32,996 bases of DNA from Candidatus Bipolaricaulota bacterium (GCA_021159055.1 JAGGSO010000074.1:1-32996), one strand, 5' to 3'; positions 13,431 to 22,019 are shown, numbered from the stretch's first letter. Notes: generated by a model not told the origin, from the sequence alone. Translations and numbers: made by a program.

Positions 13431-14866
13431 GGAGTGCTGACCTCGGCCTTGTACCCTCCATCCGCCCGTTCCACCGTGATCATCGTGGTTCTGTTCGCCG
13501 ATACGATGACGTTCTCCACCACGGTCGGCGGGAGGGTGTCGATCACCACGCGGTAGACACCGGCGGGGAGGTTCGGGGCCGGTTCGCGCAGGTTTCCGCT
13601 GAACACCTCCTGCCCAGCCTGATCGTAGACGTGGTAGCGGAGTTCGGTCGGAAGCTGAAGCGCTTGGCGAAGTTCGGAGCTGCTCTGGGCATCGAAGTAG
13701 ATCCCTCCGGTGGCGGCGGCGATCTCCTTCAGCTGCTCCCGCGCCTTGGGCAGGCTCCCGATGTCGAACCCGACCACGTGGATCTTCAGGTCATACCCGG
13801 CGGCGAGGAGGTCCTTAGCCGCTTTTACCGGATCACCGTGACACGTCTCCATCCCATCGGTTACGAGCAGGATGAGGTCAGGACCGTATGCCCCGTCGAA
13901 GTCCTCTTTCGCCTGCTCCAAGGCGTAAGCGATCGGAGTGGGTCCGCCCGTCTCGATCGCCTGAATCCGGGCGCGCAACGCCGCGCGGTCGAGCGGCGCG
14001 AGCGGGACGAGGAGCTTACTCACCTGACAGCCGCCAAATACGCGCAGCCCAACGCGGGTCCCGTCGGGGATCGTTCCCACCAACTCATCGAGGACCCGCT
14101 TTGCCACCTCGATCTTGGTCGAATCCTCGAACGGCTCGGCCATGCTCGAGGAGGTGTCGAGGATGATGAGCAGGTTCTTCGGGGCCTCGAGCGCGGTCAA
14201 GGCGAGCTCACCGCCGGGGCGCAGTTCGAGTGCCCCCATCTCCTCGCCGGTCGCTCGCGTCGGGCCCATCGCCCCGACCGCATCTACGCACGGTCCGGAA
14301 CATGCGCTTCGATCCTCGTCCGCCGGGACGTCGCTGATCCGCACAAATCTGAATTCCTCCCCCGGTTGCACATAGGGGGAGATGTCGATCCCGGTCGGCC
14401 AGGAATCGGCCTGCCCCACCGCAATGAACGAACTCCCGTCTGCGCTGATCTCGATTCGCGCCGGGTGCCCGTTGGTTATGTAGACGAACAGGTCGGGACC
14501 GGGAACGTCGACCAGCCGGTTGTCGACGAACTCCAGAACCAGGTAGGCGCGGTCGTCGAGCTCGCTCAATCGGTAGCCGAGGGAGACGGAGCACGTTCCG
14601 CACCCCGCACAGTTCGTGCACCCCGGTCCGTCGCAGTCCGGCGGTCCGAGCGCCTCCTTGGCACGGGAGAACGCCGTGCAGACACAGCTTCCCTGCACGT
14701 AAGCCGCCACCCGATCGGCGAACGCAGAGTCCCCCTGCGGGAACGTCACTCCGCCGTAGGTCGTGGGCTGGGCAGTTCCGAGCTGTCCGATCGTCCCGAC
14801 AGCCCATACCAACCAGATGAGCCCGAGGATGATCCTTGCCGTCTTCATGTGGCGCGTTCTTTTCAT
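13427..14866 (-). CDS. Exported Cys-rich protein with von Willebrand factor A domain
   Basis: A 479-residue exported protein. Residues 1-32 form a signal peptide. Residues ~35-215 are Cys-rich (GSCVCTAF, CDGPGCTNCAGCGTC) with discoidin-like strands (LFVYITNGHPARIEISADGSSFIAVG, VDAVGAMGP). A VWA domain begins near 228, with MIDAS motif D237-TSSS, Thr in TGGPTPIAYAL, and Asp in LLVTDGMETCHGDP. The final ~80 residues form a beta-rich tail (AGVYRVVIDTLPPTVVENVIV). Metal-dependent adhesion or matrix binding is the usual role of such domains. ATG 14866 is chosen for the GGAGGTGA SD. Many cysteines imply disulfides and so dependence on the thiol-redox machinery. Confidence 0.88.
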   Translation of the reverse strand: MKRTRHMKTARIILGLIWLVWAVGTIGQLGTAQPTTYGGVTFPQGDSAFADRVAAYVQGSCVCTAFSRAKEALGPPDCDGPGCTNCAGCGTCSVSLGYRLSELDDRAYLVLEFVDNRLVDVPGPDLFVYITNGHPARIEISADGSSFIAVGQADSWPTGIDISPYVQPGEEFRFVRISDVPADEDRSACSGPCVDAVGAMGPTRATGEEMGALELRPGGELALTALEAPKNLLIILDTSSSMAEPFEDSTKIEVAKRVLDELVGTIPDGTRVGLRVFGGCQVSKLLVPLAPLDRAALRARIQAIETGGPTPIAYALEQAKEDFDGAYGPDLILLVTDGMETCHGDPVKAAKDLLAAGYDLKIHVVGFDIGSLPKAREQLKEIAAATGGIYFDAQSSSELRQALQLPTELRYHVYDQAGQEVFSGNLREPAPNLPAGVYRVVIDTLPPTVVENVIVSANRTTMITVERADGGYKAEVSTP

Positions 14867-14896
14867 CGGTCACCTCCGAAGGTCTTCCCGACCACC

Positions 14897-14925
14897 ATCA
14901 TAGAACGATTTGCAGGGGAAGACAA
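14897..14925 (-). promoter_or_regulatory. Promoter for the exported VWA gene
   Basis: On the minus strand TTGTCT (14925-14920), a 17-nt spacer and TATGAT (14902-14897), about 31 nt before the start codon. Confidence 0.65.
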
Positions 14926-14946
14926 GAGGAAGGGCGAGCATTCCGG

Positions 14947-14975
14947 TTGACAGGGCTGTTTCGGTTCGCTAACAT
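14947..14975 (+). promoter_or_regulatory. Promoter for tRNA-Leu and possibly the fatty-acid operon
   Basis: Perfect TTGACA (14947-14952), 17-nt spacer, TAACAT (14970-14975). tRNA-Leu starts 9 nt later. No terminator is visible between the tRNA and plsX, 27 nt further on. Confidence 0.8.
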
Positions 14976-14984
14976 GGGGCAGTC

Positions 14985-15074
14985 GCCGAGGTGGCGGAAT
15001 TGGCAGACGCGCATGGTTGAGGGCCATGTGGACATAAAACGTCCGTGCGGGTTCAAGTCCCGCCCTCGGCACCA
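14985..15074 (+). tRNA. tRNA-Leu (GAG)
   Basis: Acceptor stem GCCGAGG/CCTCGGC, discriminator A and encoded CCA. The anticodon stem CATGG/CCATG holds the loop TTGAGGG, anticodon GAG. A long variable arm around GGACATAAAACGTCC marks class II. The T-loop is GGTTCAAGTCC. Confidence 0.97.
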
Positions 15075-15101
15075 ATTCGATCATCGTAAGCAGGCCCGGT
15101 T

Positions 15102-16118
15102 ATGCGCATTTTAGTCGACGTAATGAGTGGAGATCTCCCGCCGGAGGAGCTGGTAAGAGGCGGGGTAACAGCCGGGCGTGAGGCAGGGATCGAGATCGGG
15201 TTTGTCGGAGCCCCTGACGTAATTCGTACTGCCCTCTCCCAGGTCCATGAGCGGGAAGGAGGGAGGTTCTTCATTGTCCCTGCCTCCCAAGTGATCCGGA
15301 TGGACGACCCGCCGGTGCGCGCGGTGCGAGAGAAGCGCGACTCATCGCTGATAAAGGGATTAACCTCCCTGAAGCACGGTGAGGGAGATGCATTCGTCAC
15401 CCCGGGGAACACTGGGGCGGCCGTCGCCGGCGCGATCTTCACCCTGGGAAGGATCCACGGGGTCCCCCGCCCGGGGATCGCCGCCACCCTTCCCACCCTG
15501 TCCGACAGGGAGATCTTGATCATCGACGTCGGAGCGACGGTCGATTGCGCCCCGCCTCATCTCCTTCACTTCGGGCTGATGGGAGGGAGTTACGCCCGCG
15601 ACGTCATGGGGATATCGACACCGCGGATCGGCCTGTTGAACATCGGAGTGGAGAAGACAAAGGGGAACAAGCTCACCCAACGTGCGTTCTCGTTGCTTGA
15701 GGGAAGCCCTCTCCCGTTCGTTGGGAACGTAGAGGGGCATGACCTCCTCACCGATCCCGGAGTCGACGTCGTCGTCTGCGACGGGTTTGTGGGAAACGTC
15801 TTCCTCAAGGCGCTTGAGGGCGGAATAAACGCAGTGACCAGCTTCCTGCGGAACGGAATCCGCAGCGGAGGCCCCCGGGAGAAGCTCGGCGGGCTGTTGC
15901 TGCAACCGGTCTTCGCGGCGTTGCGGGAGCGACTCTCCTACGAGCGTCATGGTGGCGCGCCCCTCCTTGGGGTAAACGGGGTGGTGGTGATCGGGCACGG
16001 GCGCTCGGACGCCGCGGCGATCGCCGGAGCGATCAACGCGGCGCGACGGGCGGTAGCAGCGAGGCTGAACGAGCGGATCGCGCAGGGAATGAAAGGATGG
16101 GGAAACATTGGGAGCTAA
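15102..16118 (+). CDS. plsX: Phosphate acyltransferase PlsX
   Basis: PlsX converts acyl-ACP to acyl-phosphate for phospholipid synthesis at the inner face of the membrane. The 338-residue protein starts MRILVDVMSGD (family form usually VDAMGGD), with DSSLIKGLTSLKHGEGDAFVTPGNTGA, IDVGATVDCAP, RIGLLNIGVEKTKG, FVGNVEGHDLL and VVVCDGFVGNVFLK, all typical. Length is normal. It heads plsX-fabH-fabD-fabG-acpP, overlapping fabH by 11 nt. ATG 15102 has little SD. No promoter is visible between it and tRNA-Leu, so read-through from the tRNA promoter is plausible. Confidence 0.96.
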   Translation: MRILVDVMSGDLPPEELVRGGVTAGREAGIEIGFVGAPDVIRTALSQVHEREGGRFFIVPASQVIRMDDPPVRAVREKRDSSLIKGLTSLKHGEGDAFVTPGNTGAAVAGAIFTLGRIHGVPRPGIAATLPTLSDREILIIDVGATVDCAPPHLLHFGLMGGSYARDVMGISTPRIGLLNIGVEKTKGNKLTQRAFSLLEGSPLPFVGNVEGHDLLTDPGVDVVVCDGFVGNVFLKALEGGINAVTSFLRNGIRSGGPREKLGGLLLQPVFAALRERLSYERHGGAPLLGVNGVVVIGHGRSDAAAIAGAINAARRAVAARLNERIAQGMKGWGNIGS

Positions 16119-17085
16119 GATACTCGGTACAGGAAGCTACTTGCCGAAAGACGTGAGGACAAACGACGATCTCGCCCAAATCGTGGAGACGTCGGATGAA
16201 TGGATCGTGAAACGCACTGGAATCCGGACGCGGCACATCCTCGAGCCGGATCAAGACCCGGCGGAGATAGGGATCGCGGCCGGAAAGGAGGCCCTCGCCG
16301 CGGCCGGCGCATCCCCGGACGATGTTGACCTCTTGATAGTGTCCACCAACTTCCCGGAGATGATCTGCCCGGGGTCGGCGCCGTTCATCGCCGTCGGGCT
16401 CGGGATGAAGCAGCAGCCGTTCTTCGACCTCAAGGCCGGTTGTTCCGGGTTTGTCTACGCGCTGACCGTAGCCAGCGGGTTGATCGACGCCGGAATTTAC
16501 CAACATATCCTCGTGATTGGGGCCGAGGCCATGTCGCGGGTGATCGATTGGACCGATCGCAGGACGTGCGTCCTGTTCGGAGACGGGGCCGGAGCCACCC
16601 TGCTCGGGCCGGGGAGTCCCGGGGAAGGGGTACTGGGGATCTCACTGCACGCGGTTGGGGAACAGGCAATGCTCATCCATCTTCCCGGTGGGGGAACGCG
16701 CATCCCGGCAAGTCATGCCACTGTTGACGCCAGGGAACACTTCGTGAAAATGGAGGGGTCCGGGGTGTACCGAAGTGCCGCACCAATGATGGATACCGCG
16801 ACCAGGGAGGCATTGGCCGCTGCCGGACTGGGATTGGAAGACGTCGACTGGCTGATCCCGCATCAGGCGAACATCCGCATCATCGAATCCCTCGTGCGGC
16901 GCCTTGAATTCGATCCGGATCGGGTGATCATCAATATTGACCGAGTGGCAAATACTTCTAGTGCGTCTATTCCAATCGCCCTCGATGAAGCACTGCGCGA
17001 CGGCCGCATTAACCGCGGAGACGTCGTCGTCCTCACCGCGTTCGGGGCCGGGGTGACCTACGGAGCAGCGGTGGTGCGGATCTGA
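16108..17085 (+). CDS. fabH: 3-oxoacyl-ACP synthase III (FabH)
   Basis: FabH starts fatty-acid synthesis by condensing acetyl-CoA (or a branched acyl-CoA) with malonyl-ACP. The catalytic triad is visible: Cys112 in LKAGCSGFVYAL, His in LIPHQANIRII, and Asn in VANTSSASIPIAL. SDEWIVKRTGIRTRHI and GDGAGATLLG are also characteristic. The 325-residue length is normal. The start is TTG 16108 (GGATGGGG upstream), overlapping plsX. The enzyme is followed one base later by fabD. Confidence 0.97.
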   Translation: MGAKILGTGSYLPKDVRTNDDLAQIVETSDEWIVKRTGIRTRHILEPDQDPAEIGIAAGKEALAAAGASPDDVDLLIVSTNFPEMICPGSAPFIAVGLGMKQQPFFDLKAGCSGFVYALTVASGLIDAGIYQHILVIGAEAMSRVIDWTDRRTCVLFGDGAGATLLGPGSPGEGVLGISLHAVGEQAMLIHLPGGGTRIPASHATVDAREHFVKMEGSGVYRSAAPMMDTATREALAAAGLGLEDVDWLIPHQANIRIIESLVRRLEFDPDRVIINIDRVANTSSASIPIALDEALRDGRINRGDVVVLTAFGAGVTYGAAVVRI

Positions 17086-17086
17086 T

Positions 17087-17956
17087 ATGCCCGGAAAGAC
17101 CGCATTCCTGTTCCCGGGGCAAGGGACGGTCCCGGAGGTCCTTCCACCTTCCTCTCCATTGGTCGACCGCCTCCTCGCCCAGGCCGCCGCGGCCGGGATC
17201 GACCTGAAAGAGCTGATTCAAGATCGCCAGCGGATAGCGCTCACCGAGTTCGCCCAGCCTGCGATCCTGATCGATTCCCTCGCCAAGGACCAGGCCCTCC
17301 GGGCCGCTGGGTTCGCTCCCGATGTCGTCGCCGGCCATTCTCTGGGGGAGTACGCCGCCCTGGCGAGCTCCGGGGTGATCTCCCCGGCCGATGCCCTGTC
17401 GGTGGTGATCGCGCGCGGGCGGTTGATGGGACACGTACCAGGAGCGATGGCCGCGATCTTGAAGCTCGATCGGGAGGAGGTGGAGGAGGTCTGCGCTGCA
17501 ACCGGAACGAGCGTCGCCAACTACAACGCTCCTGGCCAGATCGTGATCTCGGGAGAAGCCGCTGCGATTGAGGCGGCGATGCGCCTCGCCAAAGAGCGGG
17601 GCGGTCGGGCGGTCAGGTTGAACGTCTCCGGGCCGTTTCACTCCCCCGCGATGGCCCCGGCGCAGGCGGGCCTCGCTCCGCGGATCGAGGCCCTCGAGTT
17701 CCGCCGTCCTCAGGTCCCGGTCATCTCCGGGGTGAGCGGGAAAGCGGAGACCGATCCGGCACGACTGAAGGAGCTCCTCTTGACACAGATCACTGCATGC
17801 GTACGCTGGGAAGAGGCGGTGAACGCAATGGTAGGGCTCGGGGTGCGGACGGCGATCGAGGTCGGGCCAGGCGAGGTACTGACCCGGATCGGAAGGAGGA
17901 TCACCGACCGGATTGAATTCCTAGATTACGAGGAGGTGAGCCGTGGGAGAGCTTGA
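17087..17956 (+). CDS. fabD: Malonyl-CoA:ACP transacylase (FabD)
   Basis: FabD transfers malonyl from CoA to acyl carrier protein. The 289-residue protein has the oxyanion loop FLFPGQGT, the nucleophile Ser85 in GHSLGEYAAL, and the active-site His in VSGPFHSPAM. The C-terminal AIEVGPGEVLTRIGRRI is standard. The N-terminal region after PGQGT is shorter than in many FabDs but continuous. It overlaps fabG by 14 nt, so the two are coupled. Confidence 0.96.
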   Translation: MPGKTAFLFPGQGTVPEVLPPSSPLVDRLLAQAAAAGIDLKELIQDRQRIALTEFAQPAILIDSLAKDQALRAAGFAPDVVAGHSLGEYAALASSGVISPADALSVVIARGRLMGHVPGAMAAILKLDREEVEEVCAATGTSVANYNAPGQIVISGEAAAIEAAMRLAKERGGRAVRLNVSGPFHSPAMAPAQAGLAPRIEALEFRRPQVPVISGVSGKAETDPARLKELLLTQITACVRWEEAVNAMVGLGVRTAIEVGPGEVLTRIGRRITDRIEFLDYEEVSRGRA

Positions 17957-18674
17957 CGGTCGAGTGGCGGTCGTCACCGGGGGAACACGCGGGATTGGAA
18001 GGGCGATCGCGGTCCGCTTGCATCGAGAAGGGTGTTCGGTTACAGTCCTCGCCCGCAATGAGGAAGCGGGAACGGCACTGGAGGCGGAGTTCCCGGGGAT
18101 GGAGTTCGTACCGGCGGACGTGACCGACTTCGCGCAGCTTCAGGAGGCGGCAAAGGAGGTGTACTCCCGCCATGGTCGGGTCGATTTCCTCGTGAACAAC
18201 GCCGGGGCGACGCGCGACCGTCTCCTCCTGCGGATGGGGAAGGAGGACTGGGACCGGGTGATAGCAGTGAACCTGACCGGAGCGTACAACACCGTTCGCG
18301 CCTTCCTCCGCTACATCATCCGCGCCGAGGAAGGAGGAATCGTGACCATCTCTTCGGTGGTGGGGGAGACGGGAAACATCGGCCAAGCGAACTACGCTGC
18401 AGCCAAGGCCGGGCTCGTCGGCTTCTCCCGCAGCCTGGCCAAGGAGGTCGCAGGGAGGGGAGTGCGGGTGAACGTCGTCGCGCCGGGGTTCATCGAGACC
18501 GAGATGACCGCGGGCCTGTCGGATGAGATACGGGATTCCTACATCTCCCGCATCCCGCTCCATCGCCCCGGGACGGCGGACGAAGTGGCGGAGGTGGTGG
18601 AGTTCTTGCTATCGCCCCGCGCTTCCTATATAACTGGGCAAGTTATCCATGTGAACGGGGGGCTTTACCCCTAA
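17943..18674 (+). CDS. fabG: 3-oxoacyl-ACP reductase (FabG)
   Basis: NADPH-dependent ketoreductase of the elongation cycle. It has the complete SDR set: TGGTRGIG, NNAGATRD, the helix Asn in VNLTGAYN, ISSVVGETGNIGQANYAAAKAG (Ser-Tyr-Lys), and the family end VIHVNGGLYP. Length 243 residues. The start is GTG 17943, with the excellent AGGAGGTGA SD inside fabD. It contrasts with the atypical SDR at 12720, whose Ser is missing. acpP follows after 32 nt. Confidence 0.97.
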   Translation: MGELDGRVAVVTGGTRGIGRAIAVRLHREGCSVTVLARNEEAGTALEAEFPGMEFVPADVTDFAQLQEAAKEVYSRHGRVDFLVNNAGATRDRLLLRMGKEDWDRVIAVNLTGAYNTVRAFLRYIIRAEEGGIVTISSVVGETGNIGQANYAAAKAGLVGFSRSLAKEVAGRGVRVNVVAPGFIETEMTAGLSDEIRDSYISRIPLHRPGTADEVAEVVEFLLSPRASYITGQVIHVNGGLYP

Positions 18675-18706
18675 AAGGTGTCTACGAAAGGGAGGTGTAC
18701 GCATAG

Positions 18707-18958
18707 ATGAGCGACATCGCAGAACGGGTAAAGGCGATCATCTCCGATCAGTTGATGGTCGACCCGGAGGAGATTACAGAGGAGTCTTCGTTCGTCGAGG
18801 ATCTCGGCGCTGATTCACTCGACACCGTCGAACTGATCATGGAGTTCGAGGACGAGTTCGGAATCGAGATCTCGGACGAGGACGCGGAGAAGATCACCAC
18901 CGTCGGGGAGGCGATCGCCTACCTGGAAAAGCTGATGGAAGAGAAGGAAGAAGAATAA
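18707..18958 (+). CDS. acpP: Acyl carrier protein
   Basis: An 83-residue acidic four-helix protein that carries acyl chains on 4'-phosphopantetheine. The attachment site is Ser37 in [21 protein letters not shown]. The C-terminus is a run of Glu and Lys ([10 protein letters not shown]). A GGGAGGTG SD precedes ATG 18707. It is the last gene of the operon; fabF, often next, is absent, and a terminator follows. Confidence 0.98.
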   Translation: MSDIAERVKAIISDQLMVDPEEITEESSFVEDLGADSLDTVELIMEFEDEFGIEISDEDAEKITTVGEAIAYLEKLMEEKEEE

Positions 18959-18985
18959 ACTGGTTCCAGTGGGAGGAGGAAATGG

Positions 18986-19020
18986 AGGGACAAGCGGTTA
19001 CGGTTGTCCCTTTTTCTTTT
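18986..19020 (+). terminator. Intrinsic terminator after acpP
   Basis: AGGGACAA pairs with TTGTCCCT around a 10-nt loop, followed by TTTTTCTTTT. It ends the plsX-acpP operon. Confidence 0.9.
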
Positions 19021-19054
19021 CCCGGACTATCATATAGGATCGAGGTGATCCCGA

Positions 19055-19540
19055 ATGCGAGAAGGCGAACGACGGGGACAGGTGGGGAAGGAGAGCGTAA
19101 ACCCCTACTACGAAGGGCAGAAGTATCCGGAACCGACCGTCTGCCCGCGCTGCGGGCTCGTCTACCATGATGGGAGGTGGCAGAGGGCCGAGGGACAACC
19201 GCCTCCGGAGGCAAACAAGAGCCTATGCCCGGCGTGTCGACGTGTGGCCGACCGGAACCCAGCCGGGTTCGTATACCTATCCGGCGGTTATCTCTCCGCT
19301 CATCGGGAAGAGATCCTCAACCTGGTCCAGAATCAGGCGGACGCGGCGGCTGAAACCAGGCCGCTACAGCGTATCATGTGGATCGAGGACCGGGACGGCG
19401 GAGTGGAGATCGCGACCACGAATCCCCACCTCGCCACCCGAATCGCCAAGGCGGTGGAGAGCGCATGCAAGGGGAGCTTGACGATCAAGCAGGCCCCGGA
19501 CGAGCCGCTCGTCCGTTGCTACTGGGAGCGGGATGACTGA
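19055..19540 (+). CDS. Zinc-ribbon protein, BCAM0308/NMD3-like
   Basis: A 161-residue cytosolic protein. Two CxxC pairs, CPRCGLVYHDGRW (residues ~30) and SLCPACRRVADRNPAGFVYLSG (~57), form a probable zinc ribbon resembling the N-terminal part of NMD3-type proteins. The rest is an alpha/beta domain (RIMWIEDRDGGVEIATTNPHLATRIAKAVESACKG). Family function is not established; an RNA or ribosome link is only suggested by the similarity. ATG 19055 is preceded by GAGGTGATC. A TATCAT at 19028-19033 with TTGTCC 18 nt upstream may be its promoter. Its stop overlaps the broken gene at 19533. Confidence 0.75.
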   Translation: MREGERRGQVGKESVNPYYEGQKYPEPTVCPRCGLVYHDGRWQRAEGQPPPEANKSLCPACRRVADRNPAGFVYLSGGYLSAHREEILNLVQNQADAAAETRPLQRIMWIEDRDGGVEIATTNPHLATRIAKAVESACKGSLTIKQAPDEPLVRCYWERDD

Positions 19541-19629
19541 TTTCAGGGACCTGACGATCGGCGAATTCATCTCTGGCCGCGCGGCTGGCAGAAGCGGCGC
19601 TGCGGACAGCGGATGAGAAGGAATCATGA
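19533..19629 (+). pseudogene. Frame-broken small gene, cyclodeaminase-like N-terminus
   Basis: ATG 19533 overlaps the previous stop (ATGACTGA) and opens MTDFRDLTIGEFI, which looks like the start of formiminotransferase-cyclodeaminase/FchA proteins (DLTIxEFL). In this frame it stops at 19614-19616. One frame over, from 19573, the sequence reads LAARLAEAALRTADEKES and ends in a TGA that overlaps the next gene's ATG as ATGA. Both junctions thus look like real gene boundaries, but the frames disagree by one base. It is either a remnant of a larger gene reduced by deletion, a frameshifted 31-codon gene, or a sequencing error. Confidence 0.4.
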
Positions 19630-20354
19630 CCAGGATCGGGATCATCTCTGACATCCATGGGAACCTCCCCGCGCTGGAGGCGGTCCTGTCCGCCCTGAAC
19701 GCGGAGGGAGCGGAGACGGTGATCTTCTGTGGCGACCTGGTCGGGTACGGCCCATGGCCCGGGGAGGTGATCGCCCGGATGCAGGGATCCTCGATCGGGG
19801 TGCAGGGGAACCACGACGCCGCCGCCTGCGGTGCGCTTCCGACGAACCATTTTACGCCCGCGGCGCGGGCGGCGATCGACTGGATCCGCTCCCGGTTATC
19901 CGCGGCTGATATCGCGTACCTCTCCTCCCTCCCGTTGACGCGGGAGGTGGAGGGGATGACGGTCGTGCACGGGAGCCCGCGCGGTCCGCTTTGGGAATAC
20001 ATCCTCGATCCATGGACCGCAGCGGAGAGCCTTTCCCTGTTGTCCACCGACATCAATCTATTCGGCCACTCCCACATCCAGGGGGGGTTCGTTGCCGACG
20101 GCGAGAAGGTTGAGCCGATCGATCCACGGGCGGGAACCATCGAGCTCGTTCCCGGCCTCCGCTACCTGATCAACCCGGGGAGCGTCGGCCAGCCGCGCGA
20201 TGGTGACCCGCGGGCGGCGTACGCGATCCTCGACCTCAAACAGGGAACCATCGCGTATCACCGCATCTCTTACGATATCAGCGCGGTGCAACGGGAGATC
20301 ATCCGCGTCGGCCTCCCGCGTGAGCTTGCGGATCGGCTGAGCGTGGGGCGATGA
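19626..20354 (+). CDS. Calcineurin-like metallophosphoesterase (YfcE/MJ0936-like)
   Basis: A 242-residue metal-dependent phosphoesterase. All family motifs are visible: ISDIHGNLPALEAVL, FCGDLVGYGPWP, QGNHDAAACG, TVVHGSPRG, LFGHSHIQGGF and NPGSVGQPRDGDPRAAY. Family members hydrolyse phosphodiesters or phosphomonoesters; the natural substrate is unknown. ATG 19626 has GAAGGA upstream. It overlaps the next gene by 4 nt (ATGA), so the two phosphatase-type genes are coupled. Confidence 0.93.
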   Translation: MTRIGIISDIHGNLPALEAVLSALNAEGAETVIFCGDLVGYGPWPGEVIARMQGSSIGVQGNHDAAACGALPTNHFTPAARAAIDWIRSRLSAADIAYLSSLPLTREVEGMTVVHGSPRGPLWEYILDPWTAAESLSLLSTDINLFGHSHIQGGFVADGEKVEPIDPRAGTIELVPGLRYLINPGSVGQPRDGDPRAAYAILDLKQGTIAYHRISYDISAVQREIIRVGLPRELADRLSVGR

Positions 20355-21127
20355 TGGAGCAAACGGAGCTGGCAGCCGCTGTCCGGGCGGCGCGGGCGGC
20401 CGGGGCGATCCTCCGCGCCGGGCTTCGGTCGGAGAAGCACGCTACGACCAAGGCGCACGCCCGCGACCCGGTGACGGTGTTCGACAAGCAGAGCGAGTCA
20501 GTCATCGCCGCCATCCTCCAGGAGGGGTTCCCGGACTACGGTATCCTCTCCGAGGAGGGGCTCGATACCACCGGAAAATCCCGGTGCCGCTGGGTGATCG
20601 ACCCCCTCGACGGGACGAATAACTTCCTGCGGGGCCTCCCCCAGTTCGCCGTCTCGATCGGGCTCGAATGCTCCGGGATCCCCGTGGTTGGCTGCGTCTA
20701 CGACCCGAGCCGGGATGAGCTCTTCACCGCGATCAGGGGGGAAGGGGCATACCTGAACGGTGCCCCGATCCGAGTGAGCGAGAAGACCTCCCGCGCGGAT
20801 CTCCTGCTCGCGGTCGAGTTTTCCTCCTACCCGCCCCGGGCCCGGATTCTTCACCGCCGGCTGGCGCGGGCGATCGGGGAGGTACGGGGTATACGCGCCC
20901 TCGGGGCGGCCGCCCTCGATCTCTCCTACGTCGCCGCCGGGAGGGTGGATGGAGCGCTGTTCCTCTCCCTCTCCCCGTGGGACGTCGCCGCCGGGTGTCT
21001 CATCGTCGCCGAAGCCGGGGGGACGGTCACCGACCTCTCCGGCGCCCGGCTGACCGATCCTGAACAGGGACTCCTCGCCACGAACGGGAGGGTCCACGCT
21101 ACAGTTCTCGCGCTTACAGGGGAGTAG
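20351..21127 (+). CDS. Inositol-monophosphatase family phosphatase (SuhB-like)
   Basis: A 258-residue Mg/Li-sensitive-type phosphatase: DPVTVFDKQSE, YGILSEEGLDTTG, the metal-binding WVIDPLDGTNNFLRGLPQFAVSIGL, and the C-terminal SPWDVAAGCLIVAEAGGTVTDLSG. Substrates in the family include inositol phosphate, fructose-1,6-bisphosphate, histidinol phosphate and PAP, so exact activity is open. ATG 20351 overlaps the previous stop; a second ATG directly follows. The methyltransferase gene begins one base after its stop. Confidence 0.93.
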   Translation: MMEQTELAAAVRAARAAGAILRAGLRSEKHATTKAHARDPVTVFDKQSESVIAAILQEGFPDYGILSEEGLDTTGKSRCRWVIDPLDGTNNFLRGLPQFAVSIGLECSGIPVVGCVYDPSRDELFTAIRGEGAYLNGAPIRVSEKTSRADLLLAVEFSSYPPRARILHRRLARAIGEVRGIRALGAAALDLSYVAAGRVDGALFLSLSPWDVAAGCLIVAEAGGTVTDLSGARLTDPEQGLLATNGRVHATVLALTGE

Positions 21128-21128
21128 G

Positions 21129-22019
21129 GTGGGACTCGAACGCTATCACGGGATCATCCCTGATTGGGATCGGTTCATCACCACCTGCTCCACCCCCCTC
21201 CCAACCGTCATCAGGGCGAACACGCTCCGGATCGCCCCATCGGAGTTGCGGACGCGACTGGAGGAGAAGGGGTTCACCCTCGCCCCCTACCCCGGCCTCC
21301 CGTGGCTGTTCCGGGTCGAGGAGGACTGCGTCACTAAGACGATCGAGCACTGGCTCGGGCTGTTCTACTCCCAGGAGGCGACCCAGGCCCTCCCGGTCCT
21401 GGCCCTCGCCCCACAGCCGGGGGAGCGGGTCCTCGACATGTGCGCCGCCCCTGGGGGGAAGACGACGCAGATCGCGGCAGAGATGGAAAACTCCGGCCTC
21501 CTCGTCGCCAACGAGCCGAACGGCCGGCGCCAGCAAGCCCTCCTCTCCAACCTGAACCGCCTCTCGGTCCTGAATGCAGCCGTCACCGCCTACCGCGGGG
21601 AGATGTTCCCGCTGGGGGAGAAATTCGACCGCGTACTGATCGACGCCCCGTGCTCGGCCGAGGGGACCCTGCGCAAGTCCCCGTCCCTCCGGGATGGAGC
21701 GACAGAGGCGACGATCCGGCGCCTGGCCGGGATCCAACGTCGGTTGATCCTGCGGGGTTACGAGCTCCTCAAGCCAGGCGGGGTACTCGTCTATTCCACC
21801 TGCACCTTTGCCCCGGAGGAGGATGAAGCCGTCGTCTCGTTCCTCCTTTCCTCCCGCGACGCCCACGTCGAACCACTCGCGCTCCCTCTCCCCCACTCCC
21901 CGGGGATCACCGCATGGAACGGGGAGGAGTTCTCCCCGGAGGTGGCCGGCTGCGCCCGCATCTATCCCCATCACTTCGACTCCGGAGGTGGGTTCATTGC
22001 CCGAATCAGACGAGGTTAG
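21129..22019 (+). CDS. RsmB/NOP2/Sun-family RNA cytosine-5 methyltransferase (catalytic part)
   Basis: A 296-residue SAM-dependent m5C methyltransferase. The family start motif is PTVIRANTLRI. SAM site VLDMCAAPGGKTTQIAAEM, then DRVLIDAPCSAEGTLRK and the catalytic Cys in VYSTCTFAPEEDEAVV are all intact. In full-length RsmF (YebU) proteins this catalytic core continues into PUA-like RNA-binding domains; here the polypeptide ends after FIARIRRG and the RNA-binding part is the next, overlapping gene. GTG 21129 has AGGGGAG upstream. rRNA or tRNA may be the substrate. Confidence 0.93.
   Translation: MGLERYHGIIPDWDRFITTCSTPLPTVIRANTLRIAPSELRTRLEEKGFTLAPYPGLPWLFRVEEDCVTKTIEHWLGLFYSQEATQALPVLALAPQPGERVLDMCAAPGGKTTQIAAEMENSGLLVANEPNGRRQQALLSNLNRLSVLNAAVTAYRGEMFPLGEKFDRVLIDAPCSAEGTLRKSPSLRDGATEATIRRLAGIQRRLILRGYELLKPGGVLVYSTCTFAPEEDEAVVSFLLSSRDAHVEPLALPLPHSPGITAWNGEEFSPEVAGCARIYPHHFDSGGGFIARIRRG

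Noticed and set aside
13064-14950. Plus-strand open frame of 628 codons opposite the exported VWA gene
   Set aside because: Composition is shadow-like, no SD, and the minus strand encodes a protein with signal peptide and MIDAS motifs.
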